Under the pieces are notes generated by a model that made no database searches, was not told the DNA's origin, and was given only the letters and a program-made list of their open reading frames with translations. A stretch of 64,000 nucleotides of DNA. It comes from Marinobacter aromaticivorans (GTDB taxonomy: Bacteria; Pseudomonadota; Gammaproteobacteria; Pseudomonadales; Oleiphilaceae). The DNA is taken from the NCBI RefSeq assembly GCF_002806975.1, contig NZ_NIHD01000001.1, forward strand, positions 310,001 to 374,000, read 5' to 3'. The translations under genes were made by a program, and so were the position numbers. The first letter of the stretch is position 1, and the number at the start of each line of letters is the position of its first letter. Positions 1-7,453 of this stretch are shown one piece after another.

Positions 1-1122
1 CACCGGGCTGCGTATGTGAAGGAGTCGGCCATTGTTATCCGGCTGACCCAGACAGCGGTTGAACTGGTCGCGGATCTGGTCATGGTGCTGCGGGCCTACA
101 ACGCACTTGAAAACCGCGACCAGACGCTGTTGAAGGCTTCGAAGCTGAGAACCCATCGCGATCCACTGATCGGTGCCGTTAACGGTTTCCGCACAATGGT
201 GGTGTTCATGATCGGGGCTGCCATCTGGTTAAGCACCGCCAGCCCTGCAGCCATGATGATGATGATCATGCCACTGGTGTTTTCCGTAATGTTTGCCCGC
301 TTTCCCTTGACCGTCCTGAAGCCCATGTTGCGGCGTCTGTTGCTTGGGGTTGTGGTGGCCATCCCGGCGGCGTTGTTCTTCGGGCTGGGGTTGCTATCAA
401 GAAGCAGTGGCGATTTTGAAATGCTGGTTCTGGTGCTGGCCGGGCCCTACTTTATTGCCTTGCTGGCGCTCGCAAACCAGCCCACGCTGCCCTACGGGCT
501 GGGCTTTTGTATTCCGTTTACGCTTATCGTGCAGCCCGGCAATAACATGACGTTCGGCGCCGATATGGCGGCCAGTAATGCGCTGGGGTTATTTGTGGGC
601 ATCAGCACTCTTTACTGGGTGTTCCGGCTGATTACGCCGCCTGACAGCCAACTGATGCAGCGGCGATTGTTCAAGGCCACGGCCCGTGATCTTGTCCGGA
701 TCGATTACCAGCGACGGCCCGAGAACTGGTTTAACGGTCGTATGGGGGAGCGGCTGCTGAGGCTTGCCAATTACGACCAGGCATCGGGTAGCCCCAACCG
801 GAATATGACGGACCTGGGCTTTACCGGCCTCAATATCGGCCATATGTCGATACGTTTGCGCAGGCGCCTGAAAAACCACCGCAACGCCCTGGTGGATGAG
901 AAACTTGCGCAGTGGCAGCAGGTGCTTGCCGATACCTATCTCGACAGTGCGCGCGGGCACATGAACCCCCGCTTCCGGGAAGTCAGTGCAGAGCTCCTGA
1001 AGGCCATTCACAAAGCCGGGGAGCCGGATGCACAAACGAAAACCATTGAGGGTATGCTCGAGCGCATGGCGCTGACGTTTGAGCGAACAGCGGGGGCTCT
1101 GGCCAGGCAGGAACAGGCCTGA
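1..1122 (+). CDS. FUSC-family membrane transporter, C-terminal part (5' end outside window)
   Basis: The reading frame is open from base 1, so this is the 3' part of a longer gene; an in-frame GTG at 16 has no good ribosome-binding site and is probably internal. The visible part holds a block of hydrophobic segments (about residues 60-205) rich in Ala, Leu and Met, followed by a long basic, helical cytoplasmic tail. That layout fits the second membrane half and tail of FUSC/AaeB-type aromatic acid efflux proteins. Function as an efflux pump for aromatic acids is inferred from the family only. It reads in the same direction as the next two genes, with a 90-bp gap. Confidence 0.7.
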   Translation, partial: HRAAYVKESAIVIRLTQTAVELVADLVMVLRAYNALENRDQTLLKASKLRTHRDPLIGAVNGFRTMVVFMIGAAIWLSTASPAAMMMMIMPLVFSVMFARFPLTVLKPMLRRLLLGVVVAIPAALFFGLGLLSRSSGDFEMLVLVLAGPYFIALLALANQPTLPYGLGFCIPFTLIVQPGNNMTFGADMAASNALGLFVGISTLYWVFRLITPPDSQLMQRRLFKATARDLVRIDYQRRPENWFNGRMGERLLRLANYDQASGSPNRNMTDLGFTGLNIGHMSIRLRRRLKNHRNALVDEKLAQWQQVLADTYLDSARGHMNPRFREVSAELLKAIHKAGEPDAQTKTIEGMLERMALTFERTAGALARQEQA

Positions 1123-1211
1123 AAAAGCTGGCGTGTTTCAGCCTGCCTCTTGGCGCAACGGGGCTTAATGTTACAGTAGTCACTCAGCTTTCTTTTGATC
1201 GGAGGGCTTTT

Positions 1212-1577
1212 ATGAGTGCGGCTACTGGTAAACTGATCGTTTTTTACGATGGGTCCTGCCCGGTGTGTATAAGAGACCGGCGCTGGTATGAAAAGCTGGC
1301 GGGCAAAACCGGTGATTCCGTTGAATGGCTGGATATCACCGGCAGGGATGAAGAACTGCGCCGGCAGGGCGTGGATCCGGACAAAGCGCTCCGGGAATTG
1401 CATGTGAAAGATGACCAGGGCGAAATTCATCGTGAGATGGACGCCTACATACTGTTAATGTCGCGGGTTCCGGTGCTCAAGCCACTGGCATGGCTGATTT
1501 CCCTGCCGGTGATCCGACCGGCTCTGGCGAAGCTTTACCATTCCTGGGTTGAGCGTCGCCTCGCTGATCGGGCCTGA
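1212..1577 (+). CDS. DCC-family thiol-disulfide oxidoreductase (DUF393)
   Basis: A 121-residue protein beginning after a good GGAGGG ribosome-binding site. Near the N-terminus it has the family signature FYDGSCPVCIRD, with the two Cys spaced as CxxC in a thioredoxin-like fold. The C-terminal half carries a hydrophobic segment around LKPLAWLISLPVIRPALAKLYH, as in other DCC proteins. A redox role is inferred from the CxxC; no substrate is known for most of the family. It lies 37 bp before a MaoC hydratase gene on the same strand, perhaps in one transcript. Length matches the family. Confidence 0.85.
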   Translation: MSAATGKLIVFYDGSCPVCIRDRRWYEKLAGKTGDSVEWLDITGRDEELRRQGVDPDKALRELHVKDDQGEIHREMDAYILLMSRVPVLKPLAWLISLPVIRPALAKLYHSWVERRLADRA

Positions 1578-1614
1578 GCGGGTATTCGCCTGACGTAATC
1601 TTGGAGAGCCCTGA

Positions 1615-2055
1615 GTGACGCATATTCGGGAGCAGGCCATTCGGGGCCTGAAAGCGGGTGACGTGTTTACGATTACCCGAACGTTTACCGAGAGTGACAC
1701 AGTCACGTTCGGAGAAATCAGCCGGGACATGAACCCGATTCATTACGATGAGCGCTTTGCTGCCAGTAAGGATTTCCGTGGCAAAATCTGCCACGGCCTG
1801 CTGGTCGGCGGCATGATTACCGAAATCGGCGGCCAGATTGGCTGGCTGGCATCCGGCATGAACTTCCGGTTTCGGAGGCCAGTCTACTTCGGCGATACCA
1901 TTACCTGCGTGTTCACCGTTACTGAAGCCGATGAATGCAACCGTGCCAAAGCCGAAGCCGTGCTTTCCAATCAACACGGCGAGACTGTTATCGAAGCCTG
2001 GCTGACTGGCTTGTTGCCGGGGCAGACGGAGCGGGCCATCCTCGCGCAACTCTGA
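1615..2055 (+). CDS. MaoC-like (R)-specific enoyl-CoA hydratase
   Basis: A 146-residue hot-dog fold protein. The start is a GTG preceded by GGAGAG. The hydratase-2 motif is visible as SRDMNPIHYDERFAA, with the catalytic Asp and His, followed by GKICHGLLVGGMITE. Members hydrate trans-2-enoyl-CoA to (R)-3-hydroxyacyl-CoA, linking beta-oxidation to polyhydroxyalkanoate synthesis or handling unusual acyl chains. Which substrate is used here cannot be read from the sequence. Its stop lies 35 bp from the convergent RIO kinase gene. Confidence 0.85.
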   Translation: MTHIREQAIRGLKAGDVFTITRTFTESDTVTFGEISRDMNPIHYDERFAASKDFRGKICHGLLVGGMITEIGGQIGWLASGMNFRFRRPVYFGDTITCVFTVTEADECNRAKAEAVLSNQHGETVIEAWLTGLLPGQTERAILAQL

Positions 2056-2089
2056 TTTTTGCTACCCGAGTTAAGCGCAGGACGGGCAG

Positions 2090-2944
2090 TCAGTCATCCA
2101 TTTCGTCCTGCATGCGTTCCTGGCGTTCGCGTTCTTCTTCTTTGGCCGCTTCAATCACTGACATAAGCTCACCCACATCCGCGCTATGGGTGTCGTGTTC
2201 AAAACACCCTGTCAGCTTGCTGTCCGGGTGCAGGTCGCCGCTTTCATACAGTGCCCAGACTTCCTTACCGTAATCGGTAACCAGCAGGTCGGGAGCGTAT
2301 TTACCGAAATAACGGCGCATATTGTCCACATCCCGCTCAAGCATGCGCTCGGCATTGTTGTTGCCGGCGGCATTCACCGCCTGGGGCAGATCGATGATCA
2401 CGGGGCCATTGCTATCCACCAATACGTTGAACTCCGACAGATCGCCATGGATCAGGCCGGCACTGAGCATTCGGACTATTTCACGGATAACCCGACCGTG
2501 ATAATCCCGCGCCTGCTCCGGCGTCAGGCTGATGTCGTCCAGCCTTGGAGCCGCTTTGCCATCTGCATCGGCAATCAGTTCCATCAGCAGTACGCCATCC
2601 ACAAACCCCATGGGCTCGGGCACACGTACCCCCGCTTCGGCCAGCCGGTAAAGGGCATCCACCTCGGCATTGAGCCAGGCATCTTCCTGCTCTTTCTGGC
2701 CATAGCGTGTCTTCTTGCTCATGGCCCGGGCCCGGCGGCTGTTGCGTACCTTCCGGCCTTCCTGGTATTCAACGGCCTGTTTGAAGCTTCGTTTTTTCGC
2801 TTCCTTGAACACTTTGGCGCAACGCACATGGGCACCACACCGCACCACGAAAACCTGTGCTTCTTTGCCGCTCATAAGCTGGTAAAGCACTTCGTCCACC
2901 AGGCCGTCGTCGACCAGGGGTTGCAATCTCTTGGGTACTTTCAT
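2090..2944 (-). CDS. RIO-type serine protein kinase
   Basis: About 284 residues when started at the ATG at 2944, which has GAAAGG just upstream and gives the family-like N-terminus MKVPKRLQPLVDDGLVDEV; an ATG 36 bp further upstream lacks a ribosome-binding site. Kinase features are clear: the ATP-site stretch SGKEAQVFVV, the catalytic loop IHGDLSEFNVLV with Asp and Asn, and the metal-binding IIDLPQAV. The basic segment KVRNSRRARAMSKKTRYGQ is typical of bacterial RIO proteins. The C-terminus is strongly charged and Glu-rich. Substrates are unknown; archaeal and eukaryotic relatives act in ribosome maturation. It is followed on the other strand by efpL, a translation factor, but a link is only a guess. 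Confidence 0.87.
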   Translation of the reverse strand: MKVPKRLQPLVDDGLVDEVLYQLMSGKEAQVFVVRCGAHVRCAKVFKEAKKRSFKQAVEYQEGRKVRNSRRARAMSKKTRYGQKEQEDAWLNAEVDALYRLAEAGVRVPEPMGFVDGVLLMELIADADGKAAPRLDDISLTPEQARDYHGRVIREIVRMLSAGLIHGDLSEFNVLVDSNGPVIIDLPQAVNAAGNNNAERMLERDVDNMRRYFGKYAPDLLVTDYGKEVWALYESGDLHPDSKLTGCFEHDTHSADVGELMSVIEAAKEEERERQERMQDEMDD

Positions 2945-3226
2945 ATAGCCTTTCAGTTTAGCGGTAAGCGTGCCGACCATGCGTGTTGCGCAACGCTGAA
3001 TTCAAACAGGGGTAAGGATGATGGTCACGAAGGGGCATAGCTTACATGAAATCGGCCTTTGTTATGTGAATCCGGTTGGTGCGCCGGGAAGCTTTTTTCC
3101 GAATGGCTTATAGTGTCTTCTTATCCTGTATCGACAGGGCAGATTTACGGGTAAAGTTGGCAGGTTTGAATAGCCGGCATACGCCCGGTGTGGATGCAAT
3201 TTGTGACTGTTTTGGAGCTTTTCTAA

Positions 3227-3793
3227 ATGCCTAGAGCCAGTGAAATCAAAAAAAATTCGGCGGTTGAATATCAGGGTAATGTGTATTTTGTAAAGGACAT
3301 CGAACGCTCGGTGCCCCAGGGCCGTGCCGGTGGCAGCCTGTACCGCATGCGTATGTACGATGTGGTCACGGGTAACAAGATCGACGAGACGTTCAAGGAT
3401 TCGGATATGCTGAACCTGGCTGATCTCGTGCGCAGGCCCGTTACCTTCTCCTATTCCGATGGGGATGAATACGTCTTCATGGACAGCGAAGACTTCACCC
3501 AGTACAGCCTGAACCGGGAAGCCATCGCCGACGAGCTGCTTTTCATTACCGAAGAGACCCAGGGTGTTATGGTGATTCTGGTCAGCGAGGCGCCTGTCGC
3601 TCTGGCCCTGCCGCCAACGGTGGAACTTGAGATCGAAGAAACCGACCCTTCCGTCAAGGGGGGTTCCGCGACCGCGCGTACCAAGCCGGCAAGAATGGCA
3701 ACCGGGCTGGTGGTTCAGGTTCCCGAGCATATTTCCACCGGCGACCGCATCAAAATCAACGTGGAGGAGCGCAAGTTCCTTAGTCGCGCGTGA
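3227..3793 (+). CDS. efpL: Elongation factor P-like protein EfpL (YeiP)
   Basis: A 188-residue EF-P paralogue. EF-P N-terminal KOW-like domain, OB domain and C-terminal OB domain (ending [23 protein letters not shown]) are recognisable. The loop that enters the peptidyl-transferase centre reads VPQGRAGGS, with Arg where canonical EF-P carries the modified Lys, which is characteristic of the YeiP/EfpL subgroup. The protein is expected to rescue ribosomes stalled at certain proline-containing motifs. It starts at ATG after TTTGGAGC. It stands alone, with the MFS gene 55 bp downstream on the same strand. Confidence 0.92.
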   Translation: MPRASEIKKNSAVEYQGNVYFVKDIERSVPQGRAGGSLYRMRMYDVVTGNKIDETFKDSDMLNLADLVRRPVTFSYSDGDEYVFMDSEDFTQYSLNREAIADELLFITEETQGVMVILVSEAPVALALPPTVELEIEETDPSVKGGSATARTKPARMATGLVVQVPEHISTGDRIKINVEERKFLSRA

Positions 3794-3848
3794 TCTGTCG
3801 CGCCTGATCTGAAGCTGTTCTGAAGTTGTCCGGAAACAGGAAAGCCCT

Positions 3849-5027
3849 GTGAAAACAATAGAAACAATAAAGGTGCTGGCGGCCAGCGTGATTGCGGTGG
3901 TGGTGATGGTCGGGATAGCCCGGTTTTCATACACTCCGATGATTCCCGAGATGGTGGATGCACTCGGGCTAAGCCAGTCTGTCGTCGGCTTGCTGGCCAC
4001 TGTGAACTACGCCGGCTATCTCACCGGGGCGCTCCTGATTACCCGGATCAGTGATCTTGATCTCAAGGTAAAGCTGTACCAACTCGGCCTCGTTGTCGCA
4101 GTAATCACTACAGTCCTCATGGGGTATACCACTGACGTATGGCTGTGGTTTTTGCTGCGCTTCGTGTCCGGGCTGAGCACCTCGGCAGGCATGTTGCTGG
4201 GTGCCGGCCTGCTCATGAGTTGGCTGATAAAAAACAATGAGAAATCCGAGCTTGGCGTGTTCTTTTCGGGCATCGGGCTTGGCATTGTTCTGACTGCCGT
4301 GCTGGCAGAACTGATCAAAGAGCCCTTCACCTGGGACCAGCAGTGGGTGATCTACGGGCTGGTCGGGCTTGCACTCGCTGTTCCCGTCTGGCGCTGGACG
4401 CCAGACTATCGCGCCTGTGCCTTGCCGGCAACCGGAGACGCGAGCGCTGGTGACGACCGAAGCCGGTTTATCGTGATTCTGCAATTGGCCTACTTCTGTG
4501 CCGGTGTCGGATATGTGGTGACCGCCACATTCCTGGTGGCCATTGCTGAATCCATGCCGGAACTCACGGGCCAGGGCTGGCTTATCTGGCTGATTGCGGG
4601 GCTGGCGGCGACACCTGCCTGCTGGCTGTGGGATGTATTCTCCCGCCGCTGGGGGCAGTGGACAGCGCTTTATCTTGCCTACCTGCTCAATTCCGTAAGT
4701 ATTCTGATGCTGATTCTCAATACCAGCATGGCCAGCGTGATGCTCAGTGCCGTTATTTACGGAGCCAGTTTTATCGGTATTGTCAGCATGATGCTGGCGA
4801 TGGTCGGGCGTGTGTTCCCGGAAAATCCGTCCCGGCCCATGAGCCGGCTTACCTTCAGCTATGGCATCGCTCAGATGCTGGCGCCCGCTGTTGTGGGTTA
4901 TCTGGCGGATGTGGAGGGCAATTACACCAATGGTTTATGGCTTACCCTGCTGGTGATGGCTCTGGGTGTGGTGATGGTTTATCTGGCGCGCCAGGCCAAA
5001 GACAGAGAAATGGAGCCCGCCCGATGA
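3849..5027 (+). CDS. YbfB/YjiJ-family MFS transporter
   Basis: A 392-residue membrane protein with about 12 hydrophobic segments, starting at GTG after AGGAAAG. The first segments, reading MVGIARFSYTPMIPEM and later NYAGYLTGAL, are typical of the YbfB/YjiJ branch of the major facilitator superfamily. The substrate is unknown; relatives are treated as putative exporters. Its TGA overlaps the ATG of the decayed AraC gene that follows (ATGA), so the two were probably once an operon of transporter plus regulator. Confidence 0.82.
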   Translation: MKTIETIKVLAASVIAVVVMVGIARFSYTPMIPEMVDALGLSQSVVGLLATVNYAGYLTGALLITRISDLDLKVKLYQLGLVVAVITTVLMGYTTDVWLWFLLRFVSGLSTSAGMLLGAGLLMSWLIKNNEKSELGVFFSGIGLGIVLTAVLAELIKEPFTWDQQWVIYGLVGLALAVPVWRWTPDYRACALPATGDASAGDDRSRFIVILQLAYFCAGVGYVVTATFLVAIAESMPELTGQGWLIWLIAGLAATPACWLWDVFSRRWGQWTALYLAYLLNSVSILMLILNTSMASVMLSAVIYGASFIGIVSMMLAMVGRVFPENPSRPMSRLTFSYGIAQMLAPAVVGYLADVEGNYTNGLWLTLLVMALGVVMVYLARQAKDREMEPAR

Positions 5028-5199
5028 GCAATCCCACGTCCACGAGGGGTCGCTGGTGTTCATGAACCCTGAATGGGTTCACGCCTGTAACCCGGTGCGT
5101 AACCAGCCCTGGGCCTATTTGATGCTGTACGTGGATGCGGCCTGGCTTCCGGGCCCTCTGGCCGCCGGCTTTTTTGTACGGGAGCGCAACGGCTCCTGA
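5024..5199 (+). pseudogene. AraC-family regulator remnant (N-terminal ligand-binding domain only)
   Basis: An ATG overlaps the MFS stop codon and opens a frame that ends after 13 codons. In another frame, from about 5035, the translation contains EGSLVFMNPEWVHACNPV followed by QPWAYLMLYVDAAWL. This is the conserved cupin-like core of many AraC-type sensors, which normally reads as an asparagine-proline turn, a VHACNP motif and a WSYRMLY-like strand. It is followed by a stop at 5197-5199. The helix-turn-helix domain and most of the sensor domain are absent, so this is a deletion remnant rather than a gene. The identification is from memory of the family. Confidence 0.7.
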
Positions 5200-5236
5200 A
5201 AGGTTAATCCGGCTGGCATCAGTTGCTGGAGGTTAT

Positions 5237-5266
5237 AGAAAAGGCTGGCCTCGGCCAGCCTTTTCT
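5237..5266. terminator. Intrinsic terminator, works in both directions
   Basis: A perfect 14-bp inverted repeat, AGAAAAGGCTGGCC and its complement, with a 2-base gap, is flanked by A and T runs on both sides. It lies between the end of the MFS/AraC-remnant unit and the end of the convergent monooxygenase gene, where a shared bidirectional terminator is expected. Confidence 0.88.
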
Positions 5267-5271
5267 GAGGT

Positions 5272-7074
5272 TCAGGAAAGGTGATGAACGGCTTCCATGC
5301 CATACACAGGGGTTTCCAGACCTTCTTTCCGGGCTTTTAGCTGCAGCGCCAGATACAACGAATAGTGGCGTGACTGGTGCAGATTGCCACCATGGAACCA
5401 GAGCGCTTCCTGCTGGGTTGGTTTCCACATGTTGCGCAGCTCGCCCTCCCAAGGGCCCGGGTCTTTGGTGGTATCCGAGCCCATGCCCCAGCATTTGCCA
5501 ACTTTGTCTGCGACTTCCTGGGAGATGATCCTTGCCGCCCAGCCATTCATGGAGCCAAAACCGGTGGCATAGACGATCAGGTCCGCCGGCAGTTCCGTGC
5601 CATCAGTCAGTGTTACAGAGCGCGGGTTGATGCGTTCAATACTGACACCACTCTTGAGCTTGATTTCCCCTTGTGCGACCAGTTCGGAGGCACCAACATC
5701 AATGTAGTAGCCAGAGCCGCGGCGCAGGTATTTCATGAACAAGCCTGAGCCATCATCACCAAAATCCAGCATGAAGCCAGCCTGTTTCAACCGGTGATAG
5801 AAGTCGGCGTCCTGTTCTGCGACCTGCTTGTAAACCGGGATATGCATATCAGGCATAATTCTGAATGGTACAGATGCGAAGGTGAGGTCGGCCTTCTCGG
5901 TAGTTGTGCCGTTTTGCACCGCCTCCTCGGAATAGAGTGGGCCGAGTACCAAGTCCATCAGAGTGTCGGATTTGATGATATGCGTCGATGAGCGCTGAAT
6001 CATGGTGACATCGGCGTCGTTCTCCCAGAGTGCTGCGCAGATGTCGTGAGCAGAGTTGTTGGCACCAAGAACGACACATTTTTTGCCCTTGTAGGCACTG
6101 CCACCGGGGTGTTTGCTGGAGTGGTGCTGTTCCCCTTCAAATGTATCCGCACCCGGAATGTCAGGAATATTGGGGATGCCAGACATACCGGTGGCCAGAA
6201 CCAGTTGTTGCAGGCGCAGTGTGACTTTCTTGCCTTCCCGGATGACATCAACGACCCATTCCTTGCTGTTCTCATCGTAGCGGGCACTGGTGCATTCCGT
6301 TGAACTCCAGTAATTGAGCTCCATGATTTTAGTGTACATTTCCAGCCAGTCACCGATTTTGTCCTTCGGGGCGAATACTGGCCAGTGGTCCGGGAAGGGC
6401 AGGTAAGGCATGTGGTCGTACCAGACCGGGTCATGCAGGCACAGGGATTTGTACCGGTTGCGCCAGGAATCACCGGCTTTTGGATTGCGTTCGATCACGA
6501 TCGTGGGCACATCCAGCTGCCGAAGCCGCGCTGCCAGGCCAATTCCGCCTTGCCCGCCTCCAATTATCACGCAGTAGGGCTGGCGGCTGTACCCAAGCTC
6601 CCGTTCTTCCTCTTGCCTTGCTTCAAGCCAGGTCCGGCGGGACTTGGTGGCGCCATGCTGCGCACCCTTGGGTCTCAGGAAGTTGCGCTTTTCCGGAAAT
6701 TCTTTCAGCTCCTGCATGGTGGTTAGAAGTGTCCAGGCAGAGCCATTACGCAGCCGGATATGGCCTTTACCCAGCGCATCCCTGGTTTCGAAGGTAATCC
6801 AGGCTTCGGTAACACCATCCTGTTCGGAGGCTTCGTCCGCTACCTTCCAGTTACTGGGGCGAGCCTGCCCTGCGGTATGTTCCAGCATGTCGCGGATGCT
6901 ATCCCGGCCTTCCATCGTCTTGATATTCCACGTCATGGCAACGAGGTCGCGCCAGAAACCATTTTCCTCAAACAGCTCAGCCGCCTGGCCGGGGTCGTTG
7001 GTTTGCAGGGTTTCGTTGAATCCATCGAGCCATTGCTGGATTCGTTGGGTGGGAGAGATTTGTGCGTCGGTCAT
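5272..7074 (-). CDS. FAD-dependent monooxygenase with N-terminal SnoaL/NTF2-like domain
   Basis: The protein is 600 residues from the ATG at 7074, which follows a GGAG box and lies downstream of the sigma-54 promoter at 7158-7174. A longer frame to 7203 would start upstream of that promoter and is rejected. Residues 1-125 resemble a SnoaL/NTF2 fold. The FAD motif GGGQGG is at about 172, a second Rossmann site VVLGANNSAHD is at about 334, and an ATG-type motif (VLATGMSG) is near 292. This layout belongs to class B flavin monooxygenases (FMO/Baeyer-Villiger-like), which use NADPH and oxygen. The substrate is unknown; a ketone or hydrocarbon-derived compound is a guess. The divergent activator gene and upstream sites suggest inducible control. 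Confidence 0.85.
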   Translation of the reverse strand: MTDAQISPTQRIQQWLDGFNETLQTNDPGQAAELFEENGFWRDLVAMTWNIKTMEGRDSIRDMLEHTAGQARPSNWKVADEASEQDGVTEAWITFETRDALGKGHIRLRNGSAWTLLTTMQELKEFPEKRNFLRPKGAQHGATKSRRTWLEARQEEERELGYSRQPYCVIIGGGQGGIGLAARLRQLDVPTIVIERNPKAGDSWRNRYKSLCLHDPVWYDHMPYLPFPDHWPVFAPKDKIGDWLEMYTKIMELNYWSSTECTSARYDENSKEWVVDVIREGKKVTLRLQQLVLATGMSGIPNIPDIPGADTFEGEQHHSSKHPGGSAYKGKKCVVLGANNSAHDICAALWENDADVTMIQRSSTHIIKSDTLMDLVLGPLYSEEAVQNGTTTEKADLTFASVPFRIMPDMHIPVYKQVAEQDADFYHRLKQAGFMLDFGDDGSGLFMKYLRRGSGYYIDVGASELVAQGEIKLKSGVSIERINPRSVTLTDGTELPADLIVYATGFGSMNGWAARIISQEVADKVGKCWGMGSDTTKDPGPWEGELRNMWKPTQQEALWFHGGNLHQSRHYSLYLALQLKARKEGLETPVYGMEAVHHLS

Positions 7075-7157
7075 TGCAGTTCTCCAGGTTTGCATTGTTT
7101 TTGTTGGCAGAGTGCCGGTGGTGCCTTGTGCAGGAGTGAATCCTTCAGACAGGCAGG

Positions 7158-7174
7158 AGCAGACGTCGTGCCAG
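7158..7174 (-). promoter_or_regulatory. Sigma-54 (RpoN) promoter of the flavin monooxygenase
   Basis: On the minus strand the bases read TGGCACG-ACGT-CTGC. The -24 block is a perfect match to the consensus, the GG-to-GC spacing is exactly 10, and the -12 block differs by one base. The predicted transcription start near 7147 leaves a leader of about 70 nt before the ATG at 7074. Confidence 0.85.
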
Positions 7175-7284
7175 TTCGGATTTTTAGCAGTGACGGTTTT
7201 CATAAGCGGCTGATATGAAGTGCAATATTGTGTGGTCCGATTGGCGGCAGGTGGTAGGCAAGGGGCTTCCGAGCGTACGAATGA

Positions 7285-7334
7285 GCGTTACACCTGTAAT
7301 GTTCCTGGCAAAAAAGGCGTGACAGGTGTAACGC
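7285..7334. promoter_or_regulatory. Paired enhancer palindromes for the AcoR-type activator
   Basis: Two copies of the dyad TTACA-CC-TGTAA are present. One is perfect (7288-7299) and one has a single mismatch in the opposite orientation (7320-7331). Their centres are 32 bp apart, about three helical turns. Together they also form a 13-bp inverted repeat (GCGTTACACCTGT). They lie roughly 146 and 178 bp upstream of the predicted sigma-54 start, the usual place for enhancer-binding-protein sites. Binding by the adjacent regulator is inferred. Confidence 0.75.
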
Positions 7335-7453
7335 TATACCGGGTCCCAAAGGAGGATGTCGGTTTTGGGTCATTGGGTATAAGCTGGTAAGGCGGTGCAG
7401 CAGTATCTCTCGTTGCTGACAATAACAACATCAGAGTGTTGCAGGAGCCTGAC

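Noticed and set aside
2186..3040. 284-codon plus-strand frame opposite the RIO kinase gene
   Set aside because: Antisense shadow; the RIO kinase on the minus strand has clear catalytic motifs.
7125..7141. Second GG-N10-GC candidate sigma-54 site on the minus strand near 7130
   Set aside because: Only the GG/GC doublets match; the rest of the -24 and -12 blocks do not.
7075..7203. Longer start of the flavin monooxygenase at 7203
   Set aside because: It would place the start codon upstream of the sigma-54 promoter at 7158-7174.
7436..7453. TTG start for the AcoR-type regulator
   Set aside because: The ATG at 7454 has a well-placed GCAGGAG, which is itself inside the longer frame.
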